Assembly: GCA_029255685.2 (NCBI GenBank) | Contig: CM055313.2 | Span: forward strand, 48,254,079-48,318,078 | Source of the DNA: Silene conica | Lineage: Eukaryota; Streptophyta; Magnoliopsida; Caryophyllales; Caryophyllaceae | Direction of reading: 5' to 3' | DNA: 64,000 nucleotides | Shown here: piece by piece, positions 10,241-21,299 of the stretch | Layout: each line of letters starts with the position of its first letter | Position numbering within the stretch: the stretch's first letter is position 1 | The notes under the pieces: generated by a model | The model's database searches: none | What the model was told of the DNA's origin: nothing | The model's input: the letters and a program-made list of their open reading frames with translations, nothing else | Made by a program: the position numbers and the translations under genes

Positions 10241-12679
10241 AGTCGATGTTGAAAATTAAACTACAATAATAAAAGGAAAAACAACATCATTTTAAATTCA
10301 TAATTTAAACTAAAAACTTTTAGTTATATATATTTACTTAATGATCTCTTACCCAATTAAGTAAACAATCCCGAGACCCAAACCCATACTAATCCGGGCA
10401 CGGTGTAGCCGATTCAACCCGTATTGGTATAATTTGGTGGATTAACTCTTTAATCGGTTCTACTCTTAGAACTCTCGGTCGACAATTTTCTTAAAATTAT
10501 CTTTAGCCCGAACTTATTGCAACTACGGTTACGAATACTTTCGTTGAGATCAACCAAATTTCAAGGTGTAATCTTATTACCCCACTTACCCAACGTGACA
10601 ATTTTAGTACCCCGGTGTAGCCGAGCCTACGTTTTTGTGAAGAAGGGATTCATGGGTCCGTACTTTTTGGTAAGGCTAAGTCTCAATATTAAAATGTAAG
10701 AGATCTAGTCAAATTATTATCTATCTCCGTTTAAGTGAACTAAGTCGGTGAATTATCGATAAAATAAAAGACTAGGTCGACTAAGTCGAAACATGCATGA
10801 TACGATGTATGACGATTTGGCTATGCATGCAAACATATAAAAAGCAAAAATAAAAGCATAAATAAACCCTAGTATGGCCTTTCCTAGAAAAGAAATAACA
10901 AAGTACAAATTCGGAAACCAACTCCTTTGGTCCCTTGAACTTCACGCGGCACGCATTTCGAGGTAAACACCGTCTTGATCGGAACTCCTTTCCGAATGGC
11001 ACCGTCTTCAAGGAACTCCGGATTTTACAAATATTACAACTTTTCTAGTCTACTTTATACATTATAAAATAGAAATAAATTACAATTGGGTGATACGAGA
11101 TCACAAAATTACAACCGAATCGGTAACCCCTTACATTACGGGAAATACCGATTTAAAAACTAGGCCATACTAAGTAAATTACATAATTCCCAAAATTACG
11201 TAAAAATAAATCATGACATTCATAATATAAATATGCAATGCTTATATAAATATGAATTAACATGCAAAATCCTAAGCCAAATCGTCCTATTTAAAACGCT
11301 TATTTAAATAGTTATCGTAAACCTCGGTTTTTATGGAATTGCGTGTTTTAACGTTTAACAACACTATGCATTATATGAAACGGTTTTCATCCTTAAGTTA
11401 ATCATCCTAACTCGCATAGGATTCAAAATTTAGTCTTACTCAAACTTTGAACATGACTTAACTTAATATATTTTAATATTGATCGGTATTACTCGGTTTT
11501 ACGGGAAAAATAATATAAAATCCAAAAGAGACATTAAAATTTCGAAAATTCAAAATTCAAATTTTGAAAAATCCAGAATGTTCTTAAAATTTTCAGAAAG
11601 TTAAAATATTAGTATTTTATACGGTTTTATTATTATTTCGAAAATAACACGTAAAACGAGCAATTTAAGTCGGAAAATTCAATAATTAACTTCATAAATG
11701 CAAATAAAATACTAATAATATTTTTATACCTTCCAAAACATTTTAAGAACACAAGATGGACAGAAAATTAAATGGCACATTGCCCCATAGCCGAAATTTT
11801 AAAGCATGCCTCCTTTTATTTAATTTTAAATGCTACTTTTAACAAAACAAAATTAAATCAATGCAAATCAAATCTGAAACTTTAGGCACCCAAGAATATT
11901 TTCATGATGAACATATCACATATGACTAAAATGGGTTATATTTTCGGCCATTTTTAACAACATTTGCAAATTTTAACGATTTACGTCATATATCATACGA
12001 TTTTAACATTTAAAATTATTTCTCAAGCATAAAATAAGATAAAATTCTCGAAAATTTTATACATGCTGGAAATAATATATATGACATCGTGTTAAATTTT
12101 TATGGCCAAATTCCAACTAAAACTATTAAAGTCGAAATAATGTCACTAATTACCCGATTTTTACATTAAAAATCTATAACATTGCAATATTTGAGATAAA
12201 TTTCTGGAAAATTCAACATAAATTTTAAATATTGCATGTGACATCCTCATAAATTTTTATAGTCAAATTCATAATATAACTATTTTAACCCATTTTTATT
12301 CATCTTATTGCATTTTAACCATTAAAATTCATATCACACGATTTAAAGGTCTATAATTTACGAAAATTCATATTCATATTATAGAAAATACATGTGATAT
12401 CATACTGAAAAATCTTGGCCAGAAGCTTATTTTAACTATTTTTCCCAAAATTAATCATTTTTAACCATTAAAACGTATTAAAAACCGAAATTAAAATACC
12501 AATGATCAATATTCATGCAAAAATTATTCCAAATATTCTAAATCATATTAGAAAACAGTAGGTATCATGCTAAATTAATTTCGTGCATATCATATATCAA
12601 AACGAAAATTATCAAGTTTTATTTTGTTATCCTAATAACTCCGTAAAAACGAAACGGAAAGCATGCAAACAACCCTTTT
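10241..12679 (-). other. Long 5' leader of the gag-only element
   Basis: About 2.4 kb between the primer binding site and gag carries no gene. It is very AT-rich. The half nearest gag (10241 to about 11690) is shared with the second copy at 57419-58881. The half nearest the LTR contains a degenerate repeat of about 158 bp (11900-12660). Confidence 0.75.
11900..12660. repeat. Degenerate tandem repeat of about 158 bp
   Basis: A block of the form TATGACATC...AAATTTTTATGGCCAAATTC...AACTATT appears near 12075, 12235, 12391 and 12550, with a weaker earlier one near 11910. Spacings are 156-160 bp. Only about half of the positions match between units, so it is easy to miss in AT-rich DNA. No coding potential. 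Confidence 0.55.
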
Positions 12680-12691
12680 GCTCTGATACCA
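12680..12691 (-). other. Primer binding site of the gag-only element
   Basis: On the minus strand this reads TGGTATCAGAGC, the complement of the 3' end of initiator tRNA-Met. It sits two bases inside the 5' LTR and fixes the element's orientation. The Copia and chromovirus elements of this window use the same site. Confidence 0.93.
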
Positions 12692-12693
12692 AT

Positions 12694-13975
12694 TGATAGG
12701 TTTAACTAGTTGCTCATAAACTAATTTAGTCATACTAACAAAACCCTTTAATTAACTTTTAATTAATAAATATATAAACTCGTTTATATGATCTTATGCA
12801 TGCTACAAAATGCGGAAAGAGGAGAAAATGAACCCTTACACACGGTCCAAGCTTGGCAAGGATGATCCTCCAAAGTACCCAAATTAGAATACCTCCTTTA
12901 AAGATGCACCAAGACAACCCCTTAAAACCGAATCTTTGTTGTGCTAGACTAAGAATCGATTATTCCTTAAGCTTATTCTAATCTCACTTATTAGAATAAT
13001 ATTTGAATACTACTCTTAGTATAAATTTTATTATCTTATAATAAGTATTTTAGAGGTAGAAATTTCTCTTCTTGCTTGATGATTTTCGGCTAAGGCAACA
13101 ACAAGAAGATAGAATGAATATGATGTATTATTTATACATCTACCCTAAGCATGCTCATATGTATTAAGACATTTAATAAGTTTAAGCATGCAACATAGGG
13201 TGAAGGGAGGGCCGGCCATGGGGAGTGTAAATGAGGGAACAAGTTTCATTCTCAAGACACTAGGGTGGTTACTAGGTAAGTAATCTCAAGGCATATGTCT
13301 AACATATGATTATGGAGTGTTTAATACATTAAACACCCATGCCACCTTCTCCTTTTGGCCGTGCCATATAGTCCATAAAATGGACTTCATTTTACAATTT
13401 GTCAAATGTACAATTGTATAAAGTGTGACATCTTATATGTCATTTAGATATAAAATACTTTAGTACATGTAAATATTTATCCCATAAATATTATACATAA
13501 TTAAATAAATCATATTTATTCAATTAACAAGTAATTCGAAATTACCATTGTAAAATAATATTTTATCGTCAACACGATTTACAACCTTTGTATTAATTTC
13601 AACCCAATTCATTCTAATTACGATATCTTAAAATATCGTTTAATGTTTAACAATTGACACGTTTCAATTTTAAACAAAAATCTTACATTAAGATTTAACC
13701 TCTAATTTCTCGATATACGAGTTTAAGGAATATGATCAAATCGTTTCAATATACATTTGATCACTTTATCAATTTAAGGGAATTGTCCTAAAGGTGTGAC
13801 CTAAAGGGATCAACTGACCACCACCGTCATACGACAGTAATGTCAAACTCTAGCTAGCCAATCATTACCGATTAATGTTGGTCAGTTGACTAATAATTCG
13901 TATCATCCCTTGCGTATTCTTGTTATGAGATTTAATTACGTGATCGCACTATTGTTGAGGACACATTTCCCAACA
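12694..13975 (-). repeat. 5' LTR of the gag-only element
   Basis: 1282 bp, the same length as the LTR at 5603-6884 and nearly identical to it. It ends CCAACA before the second copy of the target duplication AGATC (13976-13980). Confidence 0.93.
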
Positions 13976-14257
13976 AGATCATCACAGACCCAAGAGGTAT
14001 TCAGGAATATTTCCTGGACTACTACACAGATCTACTGGGTAGTAAAACTGAAACTAGTAGGGTCAAAACTACTATTATTAGCCAGGGAGCAGTTTGTAAT
14101 GATGCACATATTGAAATTCTGATGCATCCTGTAACTAATGCAGAGATAAAGGAAGTACTTTTCAGTATCCCAAATGATAAAACTCCGGGGCCTGATGGAT
14201 ACTCTAGTAAGTTCTTCAAAGATGCCTGCCACACCGTAGTGGATGATATCTGTGGAG
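13976..14257 (+). pseudogene. LINE ORF2 remnant, start of reverse transcriptase
   Basis: This continues the LINE frame cut at 5602. From 13978 it reads ITDPRGIQEYFLDYYTDLLG, and later DKTPGPDGYSSKFFK at about 14180-14225, the N-terminal reverse transcriptase motif of plant L1 elements. No stop is seen in this piece. The frame ends at 14257, where an Athila-like LTR begins. The rest of the LINE, including the catalytic motif, is not in the window. Confidence 0.85.
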
Positions 14258-15871
14258 TGATGCGTGTCTATTTTATGATGTTTTACATCTATTTTTACAC
14301 GCATTTCAAAGCTCATTTACAAGTTGTAGCTGTTATTTCCCTACATTTGTCTACTTTCGTGTTTTTATGCTATTTTGCAGAATTATGAGGAAAATAGGAG
14401 ATTTCGAGCCAAATGTTACCCTTGGGATTTTCGCATGCTTAAGGGATAAGGAAGTAAAGAAAGAACGGAACCCAATGCGCAATTCAAGAACCAAAAGACC
14501 TACTTATGGAGATTTTAGAAGCTGACACACAGGTGCTTCGGTCGACCGACCGAGCTCACTGGTCGATCGACCATGGGGCATGACAAGTTAAGTCCAGAAT
14601 TCGAATTTCAAGATCTGAAAGTTGGACAGGCCCGATAACCGGTCGCCCGACCAGCGTCATCGGTCGGTCGACCACTGCGTAGGCTTGAGAAAAATCAGAA
14701 AAGCCCACGGACGATTAGGTTAATAGATTTTGACATTCTTAATCTCTTATTTAAACCTAATCTCGTGAGAGCATTAGGCATTCAGTTCTTAATCGAGGAA
14801 TCCACCAAGTTTTCTACCTTAATCTCTTTAGTTTAGTTTCAATCTCATATTATTAGTTTAGCATTATTGTTCTTAGTTTATTCTTAAGCAATATTCTGTC
14901 CCACACGATTCAATAAAGTTAATCTTTCTGCCCTATTTCCTTTGTACGGTAATAATCTTTTCGTTTCAGTTTATTATTGTAATTCGTTATTGTTATACCG
15001 GCTAGATAGATTCCCAAAACCTAGTTATTAATTGCATGTTTATCATATTTATCGTTATGAGTATCGTTGTTATTGTTCTTACTGTTTTTATGAGTAGCTA
15101 AGTTCATATGTTAGGATGTAGGAAAGTTAACGGCGTAGATGGCGTAATTTAGGATGACCTGTAGCAGACCCTGGTCGGCCGACCGGCTTAACTGGTCGGT
15201 CGACTGAGGTAGTTGGTCGACGGACTAGATTAGCTGGTCGGTCGACGGACTAGATTAGCTGGTCGGTCGACCAACCTCGCGTATGATCAAACCTGTTTTG
15301 TTTCGTTAATCGCAATTTCTTATGTTGAGACCGAAAGGAGACTCATAGGATGCCTAGTAATGACTAACCCGAGATTGAAAGATAAGGGTTGGCCATTAGT
15401 TAACGTTTTAAGACGGCTAGGTTACTAAGACTGAAAGGTATGTGACCTAGACATTAGGAATCACCCATATTGTTGACACCCAATATTTGTGAGACGTAGG
15501 AACTAATAGCATAGGCCAAAAGGAGCTATTAGATAACATAGACCGAGAGTATTTGTTTTACCCCTTATGGGACTGCAGTACATGTTGACCTAAACTATAT
15601 GCCATCGTAGCCATAACGAACCGATAATCCTAACATCCTTTTTACCATAGTTTTTATTCACATCTTTGTTTCAGTTTTATCTTGCTTTAATTTATTAGGC
15701 TTAGTGACAAACCAATACCAAACATCAAACCCCCAATTTGTTACCTTAAGACTTAGACCTAAAACAATAAACATTCCCAACCTCCTTGTGGTTCGACCCT
15801 TGACTTACTCTATCTAGTTTAAGTTTAGGAACTATAAATTTTATCTTTCGCATCCTCAACGACGGGTATCA
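14258..15871 (+). repeat. 5' LTR of an Athila/Tat-like Gypsy element
   Basis: 1614 bp, from TGATGCGTGTC to CGGGTATCA. It is followed after five bases by an Athila-type primer binding site, which fixes it as a 5' LTR on the plus strand. It interrupts the LINE. It carries two clusters of 12-bp palindrome-like words (14540-14673 and 15173-15272). The 3' LTR of this element is not visible in the window. Confidence 0.82.
14540..15272. repeat. Clusters of GGTCGRYCGACC-like palindromes spaced about 21 bp
   Basis: Units start at 14540, 14561, 14641, 14662, 15173, 15194, 15215, 15236 and 15261. Within clusters the spacing is 21 bp, except for the last (25 bp). Each unit is a perfect or near palindrome such as GGTCGATCGACC or GGTCGGCCGACC. 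Spacer sequences differ, except for one direct repeat (CGGACTAGATTAGCTGGTCG) near 15220-15262. Confidence 0.85.
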
Positions 15872-15876
15872 AATTT

Positions 15877-15894
15877 TGGCGCCGTTGTCGGGGA
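15877..15894 (+). other. Athila-type primer binding site
   Basis: TGGCGCCGTTGTCGGGGA lies five bases after the LTR end. It differs at one position from the usual Athila site complementary to tRNA-Asp. It separates this element clearly from the tRNA-Met primed families here. Confidence 0.8.
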
Positions 15895-15996
15895 GGTAGC
15901 GCTAGTGTTTATTGTTTATTGTTTTTGTTTTATTTTTGTGTTTAAGGAACTTTGTTCCTTACACCGTTCTCACTCTTTTCCTATAGTTTCCATCGT

Positions 15997-16253
15997 ATGC
16001 GCAAATCAGTTCAAGGAGAACTTCTTGCCCTTGATCTCGAGCTTGAGAGGACACTTAGGACAAAGAGGAAGCTTTTTCAACAGGATAACGAAAGAGGTTC
16101 CCCATCTTCGCTATTCCAAGAAGAAATCATTAACCAACCACCATCACCAAATCAACTACCCACACCCACCTCACTTAAAAATACCGAATTCCTAAAACCT
16201 GACGAAGAAGAAGAGATGGCAGAAGAAGCCAACATCGCAAGTCATTCCATGAC
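15997..16253 (+). pseudogene. gag: Athila/Tat-like gag, N-terminal part
   Basis: The likely start is the Met at 15997 (MRKSVQGELLALDLELERTL); an in-frame Met at 15952 is possible. The piece is charged and proline-rich and ends in MAEEANIASHSMT, where the solo LTR is inserted. The frame continues after the second target-duplication copy at 19239-19243 and reads on in phase, which shows that the two parts were one gene. Gag would form the particle core. Assignment rests on the neighbouring LTR and primer site and on the second part; the N-terminus alone is not diagnostic. Confidence 0.7.
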
Positions 16254-19238
16254 TGTAACACCCCCATTTATTCAAGAGCCTTTAGCAAGACATTCTCGAG
16301 TAAATAGAGCCGTTACCATCTCGGAATAACCCGAGGTTGTGAGTAACAAAGTAAAACAATACAAAGTACTTTATAAAAACCCGATAAAATTTAAACTTTT
16401 TTTGTTACAGAGATTACATAGAAGATAAAAGCATAACTGACGACTACTCTATATATGATGTAGATCTAAGTCGGTCTCAAGTCCGCATCTCACATTCCCG
16501 TCCCAGCTTCTGGTTCGTCTGTCTCTTTCCTGTAGAAACTACTCCCCATTCCGGATCATCGTAGGTGTCACACGAATACACAGGGTCAACCGCGAGGTTG
16601 AGTAGAAAGATAACAAGATATAAACAACAGTAAAACAATTGTGTCCGGCCTCCTCAATCTCCATATCACAAGACCCAATCATTCACTTCATCCCACCACT
16701 TCACATCTCCATCACACCACACCACACCTCCCATCACACCACACCTCCCATGGCCATATCACAAGTCCCATATCACAAGACCCATATCACAAGACCCATT
16801 TTACCACTCCCGATCTCCACAGTTATCAATATTAATAATACATTCCACAGTACAGTAATAACCAATTATATCAATCTCGTAATAAGTATCACTTACACAT
16901 TTCATGTCATAACATAAATCATAATATATCCCCTACCTCAATTGCAGAAGGACAACCGAACAGCCGCTAGGAATATTCCACCTCGAACTCGGATCCTATA
17001 CATAGTACTTAATATTACTTGACCATGCTCATAGCATATACTAATTACACATTTATAGACATGCTCATTTAAACTTACTAATTATAAACTTACCATTTAT
17101 AGATATACCAATTATAGTAGGAAATCAAATCACCAATTATTATTAAATGTATAACAATAACAATATACGTAATTAGTAGCCATCACAATAATAATTTATA
17201 ATATTAATAACCATAAATTACAAATATTATGATTAATAACAACAACATATATAACATATTAATACTAAACACTACTTACTAATTATTAGCAAGAACTCCA
17301 ACGACCAAATATTACTAGATTAACAAAAATAACAATATGAGTGATTAAAGATAAAACAATGTTCACTAACAAGTACATCAACCATAACAATTGCTAAACA
17401 TAGATTATAACACTAATAACATCACTAATCATACCATTAGTAATATTAATAACAATAATAATAATAACTAATAATAATAGTAGTAGTAATAGATTGATAA
17501 CAACACATCAATGTACTCAACAACAAATCCAAAACACGTACACAAACCCCCCACAAAATCTGAACAACGACAACAACCTCACTCGCACCCCCTTAAACCC
17601 GCTGCCATCGACACCAACCACCACCATTGATGTCGCCTGGAACACCACCGGGCTCACCTCTGTGCCACGGTGGTTCCAGGGAGGTCAGTGGTGGCTGTTG
17701 TAGCCGTAGCAACCACCAGCAAAAGCTCCCATAGAATCAACCCATGCAACCTGCTATGACAGCCCCTGATTCATGCTGTAACCACCCACACGAAACCCAC
17801 TCCAAACAACCTTACGCATGAATAAGAACCACCACGAAAACCACCACTCGACACCCCTGCATACCACCAAGTAACCTACCCTAACTCTTGTCTAAACCGA
17901 GGACCCAAAATGATTCAAAAACGCCTGCAAACAACACACCCAAAACATACTGATCTGAACCTGTGTACTGCCCCTGAACGAAACCCTATAAAACAGACGA
18001 CATTCACCACCCAAAACCACCGTGACAACCACCACCCTCAACTCCAAACTACACCCATTCTATTAACTCTAATACCCCAGAGCAAACACCAACATAGAAG
18101 GGTCGAACACTAGTGTACTAAGGCGTGTTCAGGGACTCTGTTAAAACAACAATAAAAAACACTCTGACACCGTGATACAAACGCTACCCCCGCCGGTCAA
18201 TGGTGGTCAACGACGACCTCACCTTGGTCAAAACACGACTATTAAACATCAAGGAACATTATTAAACAAGAATCAGAATCAAAGCTACACTTAGTTGATT
18301 GGAATAACGAACAGAAGAAGGGCAGAAAACTGAAAACGAAAAAGGATGTTTGCGTGTACCCGTGTTCAAATGCCAAACGAACCACCAGGAACCCCCTTAA
18401 ACCACCAAGTGAACCATCCTCCTTGTGCTCTGATGTGTCGGCAGTGTGGGTGTGTGTGTGAGGGGGACGAAAAAGGGTTAGGGTTAGGGTTAGGAGAGGG
18501 GTTTATAAGGGTGGCAGAGAGAAATTGTTGCTGTTTGAGAACAGCCTGTTAAGACGAGATGGGCTGAAACTTGGCCTTCACACAAACTCGAGGCCCAAGA
18601 ACAACTTTGCACGCACCCCTAGACCGTGTAGTACTAGTAGGGCGTGACTCGATAACTAAATACCCGAATACGACACCCACACATATCGTACAAAACACTT
18701 ACCCGATACTTTATGAATTAGGTCTATCGTTGTTTTTCATAGTATTAGATGGATATGTTGATGGGTTGTACCATTACCCAAGCCCAAGCCCATTAATAAT
18801 AATCCATCACGCAACTCGAGGTCATATACGACTACATCCCGATCTTTATTACGTAACTTAAAATTAACGAGACATATAAATAATTATATTAATCAAATTA
18901 ATTATAATAATATGAATTTATTAGCGCTTACATAGAAATTAAACTTAAATATAATTACGACTTAAATACTAAAACAAATATAAATAAGAAATAAATATAA
19001 GATAGGAAAGTATTTAATTATAAATATAATTATCAAAATAAAGAAATACGAACAGCATGACATTTCATGAAATAATCGTCACATATAAAATTATTATGAA
19101 TTACGAATTAATCGTAGAAATACGATTTATAAGTAATACAGCTTATATAAAATACTTTATAACATCTATTTGAAAAACTTGTATAAAACATGGTTTGTCT
19201 GACTGCCGTTAACTGAGGCTAAAATACGGGGTATTACA
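16254..19238 (-). repeat. Solo LTR of a Gypsy family
   Basis: 2985 bp, flanked by a perfect 5-bp duplication ATGAC (16249-16253 and 19239-19243), with no internal domain. It starts TGTAACACCCCC and ends GGGTATTACA. It is related to the LTR at 58882-61143 at both ends and in shared blocks (CACAGGGTCAACC.CGAGGTTGAGTAG; GGTCAA.GGTGG.C.ACGACGACCTC). By that comparison it lies on the minus strand. It arose by recombination between two LTRs that removed the internal part. It contains short C/A-rich repeats (about 16690-16800), a TTAGGG-like run (18473-18503) and AT-rich stretches. Its open frames show no domain. Confidence 0.9.
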
Positions 19239-19243
19239 ATGAC

Positions 19244-19554
19244 GCAGGTAAAGGATCTTTACAAGGGGTTCACGTTACCTGCGGGAACGGGTAAACCTTT
19301 TGAAGCCAAACGATCCTATATCTCCATGGTGGAGAAAAACAGTTTGGGGGTGCGGCAAACGAAGACGCGGCGAAACACGTAGAGATATTTACTGATTATA
19401 TATGTTCTATCGCGCCTCCGGACGGTGTTACCCAAGATCAAATCAAGCAAACGATGTTTATATTTTCTCTTCGGGATTTAGCTAGGGAGTGGTATAAAGA
19501 CTTTGACTGCACTACTGCGGGTGTCACGGACTGGAATACATTAGCATTAGCCTT
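19244..19554 (+). pseudogene. gag: Athila/Tat-like gag, central part
   Basis: It continues the frame broken at 16253: QVKDLYKGFTLPAGTGKPFE, then after an apparent one-base frameshift near 19345 a stretch with HVEIFTDYICSI and FSLRDLAREWYKDF. The last matches the conserved retrotransposon gag pattern (FSL, A, W) at about 19465-19505. The gene is cut at 19554 by a CACTA-type end. The remainder is not found in the window. Confidence 0.72.
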
Positions 19555-20356
19555 CACTACTACAAAGTGAGACTATTGCAACGGCTTTAAAATATTGCAT
19601 ATACCCATAATAATTTTGCTATAATGTTTAAGCAACACTTTTAAATATGTTGCTTAAAGTCTTGTTGCATTAGCCTAGAGCAACATTTCATGTAACATTT
19701 TTGGATAAAACGCAACACTTTTCACTTATGTTGCATTCGTTTTGAAAATGCAACATTTGCAAGTGCAACACTTAAAATATATGAATGCAACACTATTTCC
19801 TAATTATAGCTACTTTTGTTTTTGCGTTGCAACACTTTTTAAAATTATGTGACACGTAAATGTATCAGGTTTATAATCTATTGCAACATTTTTTTATGTT
19901 GCAATGAATTATATACTAAACAATTTATCGCCGTTTCAGCCATTGAGGTACGAATCAATCATATTACATGTAAATTAATTAAAAGATCAAACTTTTTTTG
20001 GTAAAATAATTTGAGTAAGTATTAAATTAAAAAAGACAAGAAAATTAGTCATTTACATCATCCAAACAAGGAGTAAATACAATAACTAATAGTAATAATA
20101 AAAAAAAGACAAGAAAAATATGATTCTGCAATTTGCCATAGCCAGTACATATAACATCAAAACACAGTACATCAAATAAACTTCTTCCTATTCAAACAAA
20201 ACTGTCTATGCTTTCCTTGCGAATGATTATTATATACTTTTATGGTGTACCATACTGCATCAGATCATTATCCATGTTTCCACTTGAAATCTGATCTTTT
20301 GCGTTTAGACCTGCAGCAATAAAACCAGGAAAAACTGCTACTTCCTAATCAGTTGT
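19555..20356 (+). mobile_element. CACTA-type DNA transposon end with subterminal repeats
   Basis: It begins CACTACTACAAAG, the typical terminal inverted repeat start of CACTA (En/Spm-like) elements, placed abruptly inside the Athila-like gag. The next 350 bp contain about a dozen GCAACACT or GCAACATT words on both strands (GTTGCA, TGTTGC), like the subterminal binding motifs of this superfamily. No transposase was seen. The chromovirus composite is inserted at 20357 and the same host DNA resumes at 54560. The opposite CACTA end was not found, so the total length is unknown. Confidence 0.68.
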
Positions 20357-21076
20357 TGTAAAACCCCTCGCGAAAGCGGAAATATAAAACATACAAAGTA
20401 CTAAAAATGCAGCGGAATTTAAACTTTTTAAACATAAACAACATGCGAGGTGATTAAAACTGAAACAGAAACTGAAAACTGATATAAACAAAATAGGTAA
20501 GTATAATAGTTCTAAGTACTGGAAACCAGATATATACAAAGCCTGGGATGGAACATCCCTACAGGCACCAAAAGATAACAGTATCAAAAACTAGAGTCTA
20601 GCTACTCGAAAGCGTAAGTCATATGATGACAAGTGGATCATCACTCGCTAGCTCTCAATGAACCCCGTCCAACCTGCATGTACCTACATACATGAAAACA
20701 TGTATGCCACAATCAGTGGGGAGTGACTAGAGTTCTCCTAGCCACCTTTCGTAACGACACGTAACAAGCAATACAAACAGAACACTCCAACATATATAAA
20801 CATGTGAAGTATATCAATATCTCGATAACCGATCTCATACTATCATGCAATCGCTAATGCACGGCTCTCAACCTACTTAGGAAACTATTTGGAAGGAGAG
20901 CCGGTTTCCCTACCGGTTGCCCGGTCGGGGGGGTCTTTCAGTCCAAACCATTTACGAAACTGACTAAAGAGTCATCCAATGCCTTGGATGAACAATATCA
21001 AAGTCAAGGTACTGTAAACATCACTATCATCATACATATCTGACCTTGTACCAACTCAAGGCAAGCAGATATAAAA

Positions 21077-21299
21077 CAGCAAGTATAAGGTTCAGCGGTC
21101 AACTTAAGACATAACCTAAATACATATCAATCAGCAAGTATAAAGGTTCAGCGGTCAACTTAAGACATAACCTAAATACATATCATTCAGCAAGTATAAA
21201 GGTTCAGCGGTCAACTTGAGACATAACCTAAATACATATCATTCAGCAAGTATAAAGGTTCAGCGGTCAACTTAAGACATAACCTAAATACCAATCATT
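21077..21299. repeat. 56-bp tandem repeats in LTR A
   Basis: Four units start at 21077, 21132, 21188 and 21244, each CAGCAAGTATAAAGGTTCAG with GCGGTCAACTTAAGACATAACC following. LTR B has four units (37198-37420), LTR C two (44778-44888) and LTR D four (52250-52472). Each unit can fold with GGTT paired to AACC around the AACTTAAGACAT core. Confidence 0.92.

Larger units (their letters stand above)
5603..13975 (-). mobile_element. Complete gag-only LTR retrotransposon (TR-GAG type) of Copia affinity
   Basis: The element is 8373 bp, with two 1282-bp LTRs and a 5-bp target duplication AGATC at 5598-5602 and 13976-13980. The 5' LTR is on the right because the tRNA-Met primer site lies at 12680-12691. 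Inside there is only one long gene, a gag at 9332-10240; no protease, integrase, reverse transcriptase or RNase H motif was seen on either strand. Such elements must borrow pol proteins in trans. Gag, LTR start and 3' leader all resemble the complete Copia element at 22215-30766, a likely helper family. At least four LTR differences were seen by eye (near 6534, 6657, 6688 and 6702), suggesting a fairly young insertion. Confidence 0.9.

Noticed and set aside
18473-18503. TTAGGG-like run that could suggest an interstitial telomere repeat
   Set aside because: Only three or four imperfect units, inside a solo LTR, with a similar run in the related LTR near 60826. It is part of that LTR family.
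20345-20587. Hydrophobic 80-90 codon frames at the LTR ends (also 36436, 44015 and 51486)
   Set aside because: They cross the LTR border and primer site and look membrane-like only because of T-rich sequence. No initiation signal or conservation beyond LTR identity.
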